From Ralstonia sp. 25mfcol4.1 (GTDB lineage Bacteria > Pseudomonadota > Gammaproteobacteria > Burkholderiales > Burkholderiaceae), in contig NZ_FNJO01000001.1 in NCBI RefSeq assembly GCF_900104095.1, positions 610,799 to 674,798 of the forward strand: 64,000 bases of DNA, written 5' to 3'. Both the position numbers and the translations under genes were made by a program. Within the stretch, counting starts at the first letter, position 1, and each line of letters begins with the position of its first letter. This document shows positions 45,854 to 54,564 of the stretch, one piece after another. The notes under the pieces were generated by a model, which was given only the letters and a program-made list of their open reading frames with translations, did no database searches and was not told where the DNA came from.

Positions 45854-46387
45854 ATGTCGAGGCAAAAAAGATTGCGGCAGCATGGCGTGACGCTGACCGA
45901 ACTGCTGGTATCGCTAGCGGTATCGGCTGTGCTTGCGGTGGCCGCATGGCCCACCATCGGCGCCCTTGTCGCCGAACAGAGCGCCAGCCACGCCGCAGAC
46001 CGCCTGGCGGCCTCGCTGGCGCTGGCACGCACCACGGCGTCGGCGCGGCGGACCGAGGTGAGGCTGGAGCCGATCCACGGCGCAGACACCCTGGATCGCG
46101 GCTGGCAGTTGACGGCCCCGGGAGACCCTCCAGGCGAACGGACCCCGCCGTTTTCGGTCGTCGCGCTGCATGACCGCTGCCTGCGCATCACGCTGCGCGC
46201 CACCGCCGGCGCCGTAGCCACCCAAAGCCTGCGCTTGACACCTGTGGGATACTCACGGTCGGAGCGTGGCGGCTTTCTGGCCGCCACATTCCTGGTGCGT
46301 TGCCACCAGGCGCAACGCCAGGTACGGCTCGGCGCCCAGGGGCGCATCCGGATCTGCCGGCCCGGCGCCGATGCCGATTGCGACTGA
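45854..46387 (+). CDS. FimT/GspH-like minor pilin (set 2)
   Basis: 177 residues. The prepilin motif is QHG^VTLTELLVSLAVSAVLAVAAWPTIGAL with Glu5, followed by a GspH-like region (HAADRLAASLALARTTASARRTEVRLEP). It starts 5 bp after the PilE-like gene and is the last gene of set 2, whereas fimT is first in set 1. ribD follows after about 95 bp. Confidence 0.8.
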   Translation: MSRQKRLRQHGVTLTELLVSLAVSAVLAVAAWPTIGALVAEQSASHAADRLAASLALARTTASARRTEVRLEPIHGADTLDRGWQLTAPGDPPGERTPPFSVVALHDRCLRITLRATAGAVATQSLRLTPVGYSRSERGGFLAATFLVRCHQAQRQVRLGAQGRIRICRPGADADCD

Positions 46388-46482
46388 CATTCCGCAGGCG
46401 CCAAAGCATCGGTCCGACGCTCCTGATTTCCCAGAATATCGATTGACCCGGACATACCACTTCAGGCCCGATTCGCCACACC

Positions 46483-47604
46483 ATGTTTTCCGATTCCGAC
46501 CACACCGCCATGGCACAGGCCCTGGCTCTCGCCGCACGGGGCATGTACACCACCACGCCAAATCCTCGCGTCGGTTGTGTCCTGATGAAGGACGGACAGG
46601 TCATCGGACAGGGCTATACGCAGCCGGCCGGCCAGGATCATGCCGAAATCCAGGCCATGAAGGACGCCATTGCGCGGGGTCATGACCCTGCGGGTGCCAC
46701 CGCCTATGTCACGCTGGAACCGTGCAGCCATTTTGGCCGCACGCCGCCGTGTGCCGACGCGCTGGTACGCGCGCGCATCGCCCGCGTGGTGGCCGCCATG
46801 GAAGACCCGAACCCGAGCGTATCGGGCCGGGGCCTGCAGCGGCTGCGCGACGCCGGCATCGACGTGCGCTGCGGGCTGCTCGAAAAGGAAGCGCGCGACC
46901 TCAATATCGGCTTTGTTTCGCGCATGACGCGCGGAACGCCGTGGGTGCGCGTCAAGGTGGCTGCCTCGCTCGATGGCGGCACGGCCTTGCACGACGGCAC
47001 CAGCCAATGGATCACGAGCCAGGCCGCGCGCGACGACGGCCATGCCTGGCGCGCCCGCGCCTGCGCCATCCTGACCGGCATCGGCACCGTGCGCGACGAC
47101 AACCCCGCGCTGACCGTGCGGGCCGTGGACACGCCGCGCCAGCCACAACGCGTACTGGTCGATTCGCGGCTCGAAGTGCCGCTCGACGCGCAGATCCTGC
47201 ATCACGACACTGGCGATTTCGCCAAACCGGTCCTGGTGTTCTGCGCCGTCGAGGACAAGGCGCGCCAGCGCGCCCTGGAAGACCGGGGCGTCGAAGTCGT
47301 GGCGCTGCCCAACCGGCACGGCAAGGTGGAACTGCGGCGCATGCTCGAGGCGCTGGGCCAGCGCGGCATCAACGAACTGCATGTGGAAGCCGGCTACAAG
47401 CTCAACGGATCGCTGATCCGCGAAGGCTGTGCCGACGAACTGCTGGTCTACATGGCGCCCCGGCTGCTGGGGGACGCGCAGGGCATGTTCAACCTGCCGC
47501 CATTGACCCGGCTGGAAGACGCCGCGCAATTCCGCTGGCACGAGGTGCGGCAGATCGGCGACGACCTGCGCCTGATCGCCCGCCGTGCCGACAGCAAGGA
47601 CTGA
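46483..47604 (+). CDS. ribD: Riboflavin biosynthesis deaminase/reductase RibD
   Basis: 373 residues. The N-terminal deaminase has the zinc site HAE (His53, Glu55) and PCSHFGRTPPC (Cys81, Cys90). The C-terminal reductase begins around VRVKVAASLDGGTAL and ends with the ADELLVYMAPRLLG region. RibD performs steps 2 and 3 from the GTP branch. It begins the ribD-ribE block, 32 bp before ribE. The pilin genes upstream are on the same strand but unrelated. Confidence 0.96.
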   Translation: MFSDSDHTAMAQALALAARGMYTTTPNPRVGCVLMKDGQVIGQGYTQPAGQDHAEIQAMKDAIARGHDPAGATAYVTLEPCSHFGRTPPCADALVRARIARVVAAMEDPNPSVSGRGLQRLRDAGIDVRCGLLEKEARDLNIGFVSRMTRGTPWVRVKVAASLDGGTALHDGTSQWITSQAARDDGHAWRARACAILTGIGTVRDDNPALTVRAVDTPRQPQRVLVDSRLEVPLDAQILHHDTGDFAKPVLVFCAVEDKARQRALEDRGVEVVALPNRHGKVELRRMLEALGQRGINELHVEAGYKLNGSLIREGCADELLVYMAPRLLGDAQGMFNLPPLTRLEDAAQFRWHEVRQIGDDLRLIARRADSKD

Positions 47605-47635
47605 CATCCCCATTCGTATTCAGACAGAGGCAAGC

Positions 47636-48268
47636 ATGTTTACTGGCATTGTGGCGGCCGTGGGCCGTATCGAAACCGTTTCGCCGCTGGGCGATGCCGA
47701 CGCGGGCGTGCGCCTGCGCGTGGCCGCCGGCGATCTTGACCTGTCCGACGTGGGCATCGGCGACAGCATCGCCATCCAGGGCGCCTGCATGACCGTGGTC
47801 ACGCTGGAAGCGGGCCACTTCGACGTGGATGTCTCACGCGAATCGCTCGACAAGACCGTCGGGCTGGACCAGCCGGGCCGCGTCAATCTCGAAAAAGCGC
47901 TGCGCCTGGCCGACCGCCTGGGTGGCCATCTGGTGTCCGGTCATGTCGATGGCCTGGGCGAAGTGGTCCGTTTCGCTCCCGTGGGCGAGTCGCACGAACT
48001 GCGCATCCGTGCCCCGCGCGAGCTGGGACGCTACCTGGCTTACAAGGGATCGGTGGTGGTGAATGGTGTATCGCTGACCGTCAACACCGTCAGCGATGAA
48101 GCCGACGGCTGCGTGTTCTCGATCAACCTGATTCCGCACACCGTGGAAGTGACCACGCTCAACGAACTGGCTTCGGGCAAGCGCGTGAATCTGGAAATCG
48201 ACCTGATCGCGCGCTACGTGGAGCGGATGCTGTCGGCGTCCGACGGGGTGGCCAGGCCGGCGCTCTGA
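47636..48268 (+). CDS. ribE: Riboflavin synthase, alpha subunit
   Basis: 210 residues, also called ribC in some nomenclatures. Two lumazine-binding repeats are visible: MFTGIVAAVGRI...GDSIAIQGACMTVV and HLVSGHVDG...KGSVVVNGVSLTVN. It dismutates two dimethylribityllumazines to riboflavin. It ends this part of the riboflavin genes; ribBA-ribH lies 2.7 kb downstream. Confidence 0.96.
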   Translation: MFTGIVAAVGRIETVSPLGDADAGVRLRVAAGDLDLSDVGIGDSIAIQGACMTVVTLEAGHFDVDVSRESLDKTVGLDQPGRVNLEKALRLADRLGGHLVSGHVDGLGEVVRFAPVGESHELRIRAPRELGRYLAYKGSVVVNGVSLTVNTVSDEADGCVFSINLIPHTVEVTTLNELASGKRVNLEIDLIARYVERMLSASDGVARPAL

Positions 48269-48424
48269 CCGGCGCGCGTAGCCGCCAGCACGGACATCTG
48301 CGCCGGCTGGCGCTCCGGCGAGCCCCGCCGGCGAGTCCCTCCGGCGAACCCTTTAAGGCTGATGCAGCGGCTCGATTCGGCGAGCCGAGTCGGCAACCTG
48401 ATTCGGCGGCTTCAGCCGGCTGTC

Positions 48425-49180
48425 TCACTCGTCGCCCTTCGTCCCCACCGTCTCGGCCACCTTGCGCGTGGCCATCCAGTCGCCGATGGCCAGCATGACC
48501 GGCCGCTCCCGGCCCGCGAAGCCGTGCTGCGAGAATGCTTCGCATGGCTCGCCGCGTACGCCCTTCGCGCCCTGGACCGTGATCAGCGGAATGCTGCCGT
48601 GGCGGGCCGCGATGGTGCGATATTGCGTCAGCGGACACGGATCATCCTGGTGATGGACGAACAGCTGGTCCACATGTGCGGCGGTCCAGTCGAAATCCCA
48701 CATGGCCAGACCATGCACCGGGCCACGGCCCCGTCCGGCACGCGGATCCGTGAACGTCGACGTGTGGATCGCACCCTCGATCCGGCCGCCCAGCTTTCGG
48801 GCCAGGAATGCGCTGGATACCGTGCCGTAGCTGTCATCGCAGTTCGTCCAGCGGTCCTTGGGACAATCCACCAGGACGGCCATGACGCTGTCGCTGACCA
48901 GATGCCGGCGCGCCCGGACCAGAAAATTCCCACGTAACTGAAATTCCGGCGCCCCGCCGGCCTGCGCTTCCACCCTCAGCACCCCGGGATAGCCGGGAAA
49001 CAGCAAGGCCGCGGTTGTCGGCGTCGACCCGGGCTTCTTGCTGACCACAAGACTGAGTTCCGTGCCACGCGGCAGGCTGTCGCTGGCGATGCTCTCGTCC
49101 AGTGTGGCTTCCTGCGCGGATGCCGCTTGCGCCAGACAGAGTCCGGCCATGGCCAGGGCATATCGGATGGCTCGCATCAT
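48425..49180 (-). CDS. Secreted alpha/beta-hydrolase-like protein
   Basis: 251 residues with a signal peptide ending near AQAASA. An alpha/beta-hydrolase layout can be read: a turn LLFPGYPG at about 60-66, a nucleophile-elbow candidate DDSYG with Ser117, an acid candidate in HHQDDPC (about 177-182), and His219 in SQHGFAG. The first glycine of GxSxG is replaced, so enzymatic activity is uncertain. The ATG at 49180 is set by AGGAGG just upstream. Substrate and pathway are unknown. It lies downstream of the yjfB-like gene but a hairpin separates them. Confidence 0.65.
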   Translation of the reverse strand: MMRAIRYALAMAGLCLAQAASAQEATLDESIASDSLPRGTELSLVVSKKPGSTPTTAALLFPGYPGVLRVEAQAGGAPEFQLRGNFLVRARRHLVSDSVMAVLVDCPKDRWTNCDDSYGTVSSAFLARKLGGRIEGAIHTSTFTDPRAGRGRGPVHGLAMWDFDWTAAHVDQLFVHHQDDPCPLTQYRTIAARHGSIPLITVQGAKGVRGEPCEAFSQHGFAGRERPVMLAIGDWMATRKVAETVGTKGDE

Positions 49181-49227
49181 GAGTCCCCTCCTCGACGTAT
49201 TTTTCTTAATTTTCCGTCCGTCAAATG

Positions 49228-49264
49228 GCAAACGGCCTCCACAAGCATAGCGGAGGCCGTTTGC
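49228..49264 (-). terminator. Strong hairpin downstream of the yjfB-like gene
   Basis: GCAAACGGCCTCC (49228-49240) pairs perfectly over 13 bp with GGAGGCCGTTTGC (49252-49264), loop 11. It lies just after the minus-strand stop at 49286 and before the next minus-strand gene. Only a weak T-containing tail follows, so termination is probable but not certain. Confidence 0.6.
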
Positions 49265-49285
49265 GCGCGCGCCGACGCGCCGGAA

Positions 49286-49474
49286 TTACACCTTGATGTC
49301 GATGTTGTTGCCCAGATGCGGCGGATTGCTGCCGCCCGAGACGGCCGGCGCCGACTGGAGCAGCTGGGTCATGCTCTGCGCCTGCAGGTCCAGCGTCTTG
49401 CGCAGCATCAACAGCGCGACCGGATCGCTGCCTGCATCGGCCGCGCCCAGTGAACTGACGAGGGAAGTCACCAT
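49286..49474 (-). CDS. YjfB-like small protein (putative motility family)
   Basis: 62 residues. It matches the pattern of PF14070 (YjfB) proteins: VALLMLRKTLDLQAQSMTQLLQ followed by the conserved end NPPHLGNNIDIKV. The family is associated with motility genes in several bacteria but has no known biochemical role, and no flagellar gene is near here. The ATG at 49474 gives family length; longer upstream frames are not family-like. Confidence 0.75.
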   Translation of the reverse strand: MVTSLVSSLGAADAGSDPVALLMLRKTLDLQAQSMTQLLQSAPAVSGGSNPPHLGNNIDIKV

Positions 49475-49621
49475 AGGAATTACCTGACGAGTTGATCGAG
49501 AATGCGGCCCCCGACGTGTGAGGCGGATTCGCCATGACGCCGCATCTGTATTGTCGGCAGCAAGCACAAGAGCTTTAATCGCCGCTTTTCAGGCTGGCAT
49601 TCCGATCGATTAAGCCGGTGC

Positions 49622-50653
49622 TCAGGCCTCGGGCGGCAGAAACCTGGGCGCGCCTGCGGTATCGAGCGTGCCATCCTCCCGTTCGACGAACAGCCCCCGT
49701 GCCACGTTGTGCGGATGGCGGGCTGCCTCGGCAATGCTGAGCACCGGCGCGTAGCACACGTCCGTACCACCCAGCAGGCTGTCCCAGTGGGCGCGTGGCT
49801 GGCTCAGGAACAGCGCCGTGAAGCGCGCTTTCAGGGACGGCCACGCGGTGCGGTCATACTGGCTGGCGGGATCGACGTCTTCGAGCCCGAGCTTCGTCAG
49901 CAGCAACGTATAGAACTGCGGCTCGAGCGCGCCAATCGTGATGAAACCACCGTCGGCGCAGGCATAGACGTCGTAGAACGGCGATTGGTGGAACGGGCTT
50001 GGCTCGTCTCCGTCCAGCTGGCCGTTGTTACGGACCCAGAGCGCGATGCTGCCGAGCATGCCGACCATGTCGACGATGGCGCCATCCACCACGCGGCCGC
50101 GCCCCGTGGCGCGGGCATCGAGCATGGCGCAGACCATGCCGAAGGCCAGGCCCAGCGCGCCGCCGGCATCGCCCAGCACCGTGGGCGGGGTGATCGGCGC
50201 CTGTCCCGGCCGCGCGGACAGCGACAGCATGCCGGTGAGCGCCACATAGTTCAGGTCATGGCCAGCAGTCTGCGCCAGCGGCCCGGTCTGGCCCCAGCCG
50301 GTCATCCTCCCGTAGACCAAGGCGGGATTGCGGGCGGCGCAGTCGGCCGGGCCCAGCCCCAACCGCTCCATGACGCCGGGACGGTTCCCTTCGATCAGGC
50401 CATCGGCCGTGGCAACCAGGCGCAAGGCCTCGGCCAGGTCGGCCGGCTGCTTGAGATCCAGCGGGACGATCGTCTTGCCGCGCCGCAGCGGGCTGGGCTT
50501 GCTGCCGCCCAGCCGATCGGCCACGGCCGTACGCTGGCGCCGGGCGATGACCGTGACCTCGGCGCCCATGTCGGCCAGCATCCGGCCGGCCAGCGGTCCG
50601 GGACCAAGGCCCTCGAACTCGACAATACGGATGCCCTGCAGGGGTGGATGCAT
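49622..50653 (-). CDS. CaiB/BaiF family CoA-transferase or alpha-methylacyl-CoA racemase
   Basis: 343 residues. The N terminus LQGIRIVEFEGLGPGPLAGRMLADMGAEV is that of class III CoA-transferases. The sequence GHDLNYVALTGML followed by VLGDAGGALGLAFGMV resembles the alpha-methylacyl-CoA racemase branch, where the His of GHD and the Asp of GD are catalytic. The start at 50653 fits the family; the frame is open to 50725. Substrate is not inferable from context. It is divergent from ribBA. Confidence 0.88.
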   Translation of the reverse strand: MHPPLQGIRIVEFEGLGPGPLAGRMLADMGAEVTVIARRQRTAVADRLGGSKPSPLRRGKTIVPLDLKQPADLAEALRLVATADGLIEGNRPGVMERLGLGPADCAARNPALVYGRMTGWGQTGPLAQTAGHDLNYVALTGMLSLSARPGQAPITPPTVLGDAGGALGLAFGMVCAMLDARATGRGRVVDGAIVDMVGMLGSIALWVRNNGQLDGDEPSPFHQSPFYDVYACADGGFITIGALEPQFYTLLLTKLGLEDVDPASQYDRTAWPSLKARFTALFLSQPRAHWDSLLGGTDVCYAPVLSIAEAARHPHNVARGLFVEREDGTLDTAGAPRFLPPEA

Positions 50654-50814
50654 CTGATATCTCCGTGGTCTGGCGCCGGCTGTCCCGGCGTTTGGCAATG
50701 GAACCGTTCCGATATGCCGCTTCATTCACTTGACGGCAACCCGGGCGAACCCGGGCCCTGTCGGCGGCGGCCCGGTTCGCCCCCGAACCCGGGGCATCGT
50801 CGAACGGCATGGCG

Positions 50815-50820
50815 TACAAT
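50815..50820 (+). promoter_or_regulatory. Possible -10 element upstream of ribBA
   Basis: TACAAT at 50815-50820, about 112 bases before the ribBA start. The -35 region is poor. No FMN-riboswitch (RFN) sequence was recognised in the 278-bp gap. Confidence 0.3.
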
Positions 50821-50931
50821 AGCGGCCTTGATTTCGCCGGTCTCGCGACATCCGCGCCGGCCCTGCCCGCCTGATTGCCTGTCCGATTGCTCGCATCCCG
50901 CGCCCGCCCTCACTGAACGCCGTTCCAAGCC

Positions 50932-52047
50932 ATGACTATCGCCCGTACTGAAGACATCATTGCCGACATCCGCGCCGGCCGCATGGTCATCCTCGTTGAC
51001 GAGGAAGATCGCGAGAACGAGGGCGATCTGGTGCTGGCGGCCGATTTCGTGACGCCGGAAGCCATCAACTTCATGGCCAAGTATGGCCGCGGCCTGATCT
51101 GCCTGACGCTGACGGCCGAACGCTGCCGACAGCTGGAGCTGTATCCGATGGTGTCGCGCAACGGCACCGTGCATGGCACCAACTTCACGGTATCGATCGA
51201 GGCCGCCGAGGGCGTGACCACGGGCATTTCGGCCGCCGACCGCTCCCGTACCGTGCAGGCCGCCGTGGCCCGCGACGCGAAGGCTTCGGACCTGGTGCAG
51301 CCGGGCCATATCTTCCCGCTGACGGCCCAGCCCGGCGGCGTGCTGATCCGCGCCGGCCACACCGAAGCCGGCTGCGACCTGGGCGCGCTGGCCGGCCTGA
51401 CCCCGGCGGCGGTGATCTGCGAGATCATGAAGGACGACGGCACGATGGCCCGCCTGCCCGACCTGATCGAATTCGCCCGCGAACACGACCTGAAGATCGG
51501 CACGATCGCCGACCTGATCCACTACCGCAGCCGGACCGAAAGCATCATCGAACGCACGGGCGAGCGCGACATGCAGACGCCGTGGGGCAAGTTCCACAGC
51601 GTGATGTACCGCGACAAGCCGTCGGGCCGCGCCCATCTGGCACTGGTCAAGGGCCAGCCGCGTCCGGATACGGCCACGCTGGTGCGCGTGCATGAACCGC
51701 TGTCGGTGCTGGACCTGCTCGAAGCCGGCCGCACCACGCACTCGTGGAGCCTGCCGGCCGCCCTGGAAGTGCTGCACGGCGCTGAACAGGGCGTGATGGT
51801 GCTGCTGAACTGCGGCGACGCGCCGGAACAGATTTTCGAACAGTTTGCTGCACTGGACGCCCCGCAGGACCGCCCCCGCCGCAAGCCCGACCTGCGCACC
51901 TACGGCGTGGGCGCCCAGATCCTGCGCGATATCGGCGTGGGCAAGATGCGCGTGCTGGGCTCGCCGCGCAAGATGCCGAGCATGACCGGCTACGATCTGG
52001 AAATCGTCGGCTGCCAGCCCATGGATGGCGAGCCGAACTGCGATTGA
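50932..52047 (+). CDS. ribBA: 3,4-dihydroxy-2-butanone-4-phosphate synthase with degenerate RibA domain
   Basis: 371 residues. The RibB half (1 to about 200) is intact: DEEDRENEGDLV (residues 23-34), HGTNFTVSIEA, GHIFPL and HTEAGCDL. It makes the four-carbon precursor from ribulose-5-phosphate. The RibA-like half (about 205-371) keeps the fold (LVRVHEP, LRTYGVGAQILRDIGVGKMRVL) but the zinc site normally written ECLTGD...CDC reads EPLSVLDLLEAGRTTHSW, with no cysteines. GTP cyclohydrolase II activity is therefore unlikely. Upstream of ribH and nusB. Confidence 0.93.
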   Translation: MTIARTEDIIADIRAGRMVILVDEEDRENEGDLVLAADFVTPEAINFMAKYGRGLICLTLTAERCRQLELYPMVSRNGTVHGTNFTVSIEAAEGVTTGISAADRSRTVQAAVARDAKASDLVQPGHIFPLTAQPGGVLIRAGHTEAGCDLGALAGLTPAAVICEIMKDDGTMARLPDLIEFAREHDLKIGTIADLIHYRSRTESIIERTGERDMQTPWGKFHSVMYRDKPSGRAHLALVKGQPRPDTATLVRVHEPLSVLDLLEAGRTTHSWSLPAALEVLHGAEQGVMVLLNCGDAPEQIFEQFAALDAPQDRPRRKPDLRTYGVGAQILRDIGVGKMRVLGSPRKMPSMTGYDLEIVGCQPMDGEPNCD

Positions 52048-52147
52048 CGCGATGGAACGGGATTGAACGAAGCACCCGCCTGCGGTACGGAATCACACGG
52101 CACCGGCATTCCTGCCGGTGCCTGATCGAATAAATGGAGAACTGACA

Positions 52148-52657
52148 ATGGATCACGGCTTCTACGAGAGCAACCTCGACGGTGAAGGCCTGCGCATCGG
52201 TATTGTGCAAGCCCGTTTCAACGAGCCCGTGTGCGACGAGCTGCGCGAAGCCTGCACAGCAGAACTGGAAAAGCTCGGCGTCGAGGGCGAAGACACGCTG
52301 CTCGTGACCGTGCCCGGCGCACTGGAAGTGCCGCTGGCCCTGCAGAAGATGGCCGAAAGCGGCCAGTTCGACGCACTGATCGCGCTGGGCGCCGTGGTGC
52401 GCGGCGAGACCTACCATTTCGAGCTGGTCTCGAACGAATCGGGTGCCGGCATCACGCGCGTGGGACTGGACTTCAACGTGCCCATCGCCAACGGCATCCT
52501 GACGGTCGACACCGATGCGCAGGCCCATGCCCGCACCCGCGAAAAGGGCCGTGACTGCGCCCGCACCGCAGTGGAAATGGCCAACCTGGTCGTCGCGCTG
52601 GATTCCCTGCGCGAGAACGACGGCCGCGATGAAGATGATGAGGAAGATGATGAGTAA
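52148..52657 (+). CDS. ribH: 6,7-dimethyl-8-ribityllumazine synthase
   Basis: 169 residues. RibH condenses the RibB product with the pyrimidine from RibD. Motifs: [49 protein letters not shown]. The C terminus is unusually acidic (DEDDEEDDE). GGAGA precedes the ATG at 52148. The gene overlaps nusB by 8 bp, indicating coupling. Confidence 0.96.
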   Translation: MDHGFYESNLDGEGLRIGIVQARFNEPVCDELREACTAELEKLGVEGEDTLLVTVPGALEVPLALQKMAESGQFDALIALGAVVRGETYHFELVSNESGAGITRVGLDFNVPIANGILTVDTDAQAHARTREKGRDCARTAVEMANLVVALDSLRENDGRDEDDEEDDE

Positions 52658-53165
52658 TGCCCCCGACAACGGCGACGCGCAAGACGCCGCCGGCAAGCCG
52701 GCCGGCGCCAAGGCGCGCACCGAACCCAAGGCTCCGCCCAAGAGCGCGCGCCGCCGGTCCCGGGAACTGGCCCTGCAAGGCCTGTATCAGTGGCTGCTGA
52801 ATCGCAACGATATCGGTGCAATTCAGGCCCACCTGCACGACGCGCAAGGCTTCAACAAGGCCGACCGCGAACATTTCGACGCGCTGCTGGGCGGTGCCGT
52901 GCGCGAGGAAGCGCGCCTGACCGCCGCGTTCGAGCCGTTCCTCGACCGTACCGTCGACGAACTGTCGCCCGTGGAGCGCGCCGCGCTGCTGGTGGGCAGC
53001 TACGAGCTGGTGCATTGCCTGGACATTCCGTACAAGGTGGTCATCAACGAAGCCGTGGAACTGACCAAGACCTTCGGCGGCGTGGAAGGCTACAAGTACG
53101 TGAACGGCGTGCTCGACAAGCTGGCCGCCCAGGTGCGCGCACCCGAGGTCGCCGCGCGCCGCTGA
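52650..53165 (+). CDS. nusB: Transcription antitermination factor NusB
   Basis: 171 residues. After a ~35-residue variable, probably disordered N terminus, the NusB fold begins with [18 protein letters not shown] and ends with [28 protein letters not shown]. NusB with NusE supports antitermination in rRNA operons. The ribH-nusB pairing is widely conserved. A good intrinsic terminator follows. Confidence 0.95.
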   Translation: MSNAPDNGDAQDAAGKPAGAKARTEPKAPPKSARRRSRELALQGLYQWLLNRNDIGAIQAHLHDAQGFNKADREHFDALLGGAVREEARLTAAFEPFLDRTVDELSPVERAALLVGSYELVHCLDIPYKVVINEAVELTKTFGGVEGYKYVNGVLDKLAAQVRAPEVAARR

Positions 53166-53231
53166 CCCGCATCCACTGACTGGATGTTGCAATCCGGCGT
53201 CCGGCATCCCATGATGCCAGTCACCGGCATG

Positions 53232-53258
53232 ACACCCGCTCCGGCGGGTGTTTTTGTT
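53232..53258 (+). terminator. Intrinsic terminator of ribBA-ribH-nusB
   Basis: ACACCCGC (53232-53239), loop TCCG, GCGGGTGT (53244-53251) form a perfect 8-bp stem followed by TTTTGTTT. Confidence 0.85.
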
Positions 53259-53286
53259 TCCACCCTGTGCTTTTGTCCCCATCGCC

Positions 53287-54468
53287 ATGGACTACCAGCG
53301 TATCGCCACCGCTTCCCGACTCGCCAACATCGAGGCCTTCCACGTGATGGAACTGGCCAAGCAGGCTGCCGAACTCGAACGTGCCGGCCGGCACATCATC
53401 CACATGGGCATTGGGGAGCCCGATTTCACGGCCGCGGCGCCGGTCATCCACGCGGCCGAAGCCGCGATGCGACGCGGCGTGACGCAGTACACCGGCGCCC
53501 TGGGCATCCACGCCCTGCGCGAAGCCATTGCCGGCTACTACAAGACCGCCTACGGGCTGGACATTCCCGAGCGGCGCGTGATCGTCACGGCCGGTGCCTC
53601 CGGCGCGCTGCTGCTGGCCTGCGCGGTGCTGGTGGAAATCGGTGCCGAAGTGCTGATGCCGGACCCGAGCTACCCGTGCAACCGCCATTTCGTGGCGGCG
53701 TTCGACGGGCAGGCGAAAATGATCCCGAGCGGCCCGGCGGAGCGATTCCAGCTGACGGCCGCCCAGGTGGCGGCCCACTGGGGCGAAAAGACGCGCGGCG
53801 TGCTGCTGGCGTCGCCATCGAATCCAACCGGCACGTCGATCCTGCCCGACGAACTCAAGGGGATCCTGGCCGAAGTGCGCGAGCGCCGGGGCTTTGCCAT
53901 CCTCGACGAGATCTACCAGGGGCTGTCATACGATGCGCCGCCCGTCTCGGCGCTGGCGCTCGACGACAACGTGATCACCGTCAACAGCTTCTCGAAGTAC
54001 TTCAACATGACCGGCTGGCGGCTGGGCTGGCTGGTGGTGCCCGATGGGCTGGTGCCGGCGTTCGAGAAGGTGGCGCAGAACCTGTTCATCTGCGCGTCCG
54101 CCGTGGCCCAGCATGCTGCCGTGGCCTGCTTCTCGCCGGAGGCGCTGGCGATCTACGACGAGCGCAAGGCCGAGTTCCATCGGCGCCGCGACGCGATCCT
54201 GCCCGCGCTGGAAGCGCTGGGGCTGCGCGTACCGGTCAAGCCCGACGGCGCGTTCTACGTCTATGCCGACTGCCGGCACGTGAACCACCCGGCCGCCGGC
54301 AACGCGGACAAGCTCACCCAGGCGATCCTGCACGATGCCGGCGTCGTCATGGTGCCCGGCACGGATTTCGGCCCGCACACGGCAAACGACTACATCCGCA
54401 TCTCGTATGCAACGTCGATGGCCAATATCGAAGAGGCCATGGATCGCATGCACCACTTCCTGCGCTAG
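53287..54468 (+). CDS. PLP-dependent class I/II aminotransferase
   Basis: 393 residues, fold type I. Visible motifs are GEPDFTAA, the PDPSYPCNRHF aspartate region, SPSNPTG, LDEIYQGLSYD, and the PLP lysine in NSFSKYFNMTGWRLGW; the substrate-carboxylate arginine is in DYIRISYATS. It resembles aspartate/alanine-type aminotransferases, but the substrate is not defined. The ATG at 53287 starts a typical N terminus; it lies about 30 bp after the nusB terminator and so needs its own promoter. Confidence 0.9.
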   Translation: MDYQRIATASRLANIEAFHVMELAKQAAELERAGRHIIHMGIGEPDFTAAAPVIHAAEAAMRRGVTQYTGALGIHALREAIAGYYKTAYGLDIPERRVIVTAGASGALLLACAVLVEIGAEVLMPDPSYPCNRHFVAAFDGQAKMIPSGPAERFQLTAAQVAAHWGEKTRGVLLASPSNPTGTSILPDELKGILAEVRERRGFAILDEIYQGLSYDAPPVSALALDDNVITVNSFSKYFNMTGWRLGWLVVPDGLVPAFEKVAQNLFICASAVAQHAAVACFSPEALAIYDERKAEFHRRRDAILPALEALGLRVPVKPDGAFYVYADCRHVNHPAAGNADKLTQAILHDAGVVMVPGTDFGPHTANDYIRISYATSMANIEEAMDRMHHFLR

Positions 54469-54511
54469 GGCGCCACGCCGCTCCGGGCGAGGCCTGGCAG
54501 CCGGAAAAAGA

Positions 54512-54540
54512 AAAGGCACCCCGAGGGGTGCCTTTCTTCT
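54512..54540. terminator. Bidirectional terminator between the aminotransferase and transglycosylase genes
   Basis: AAAGGCACCCC (54512-54522) and GGGGTGCCTTT (54525-54535) form a stem between converging genes, with A-rich sequence before and T-rich sequence (TTTCTTCTT) after it. Confidence 0.75.
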
Positions 54541-54564
54541 TGCGGGTCGAACCTGTCCCGGGGG

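Noticed and set aside
50654..50931. FMN riboswitch upstream of ribBA
   Set aside because: None of the conserved RFN segments could be found in the gap.
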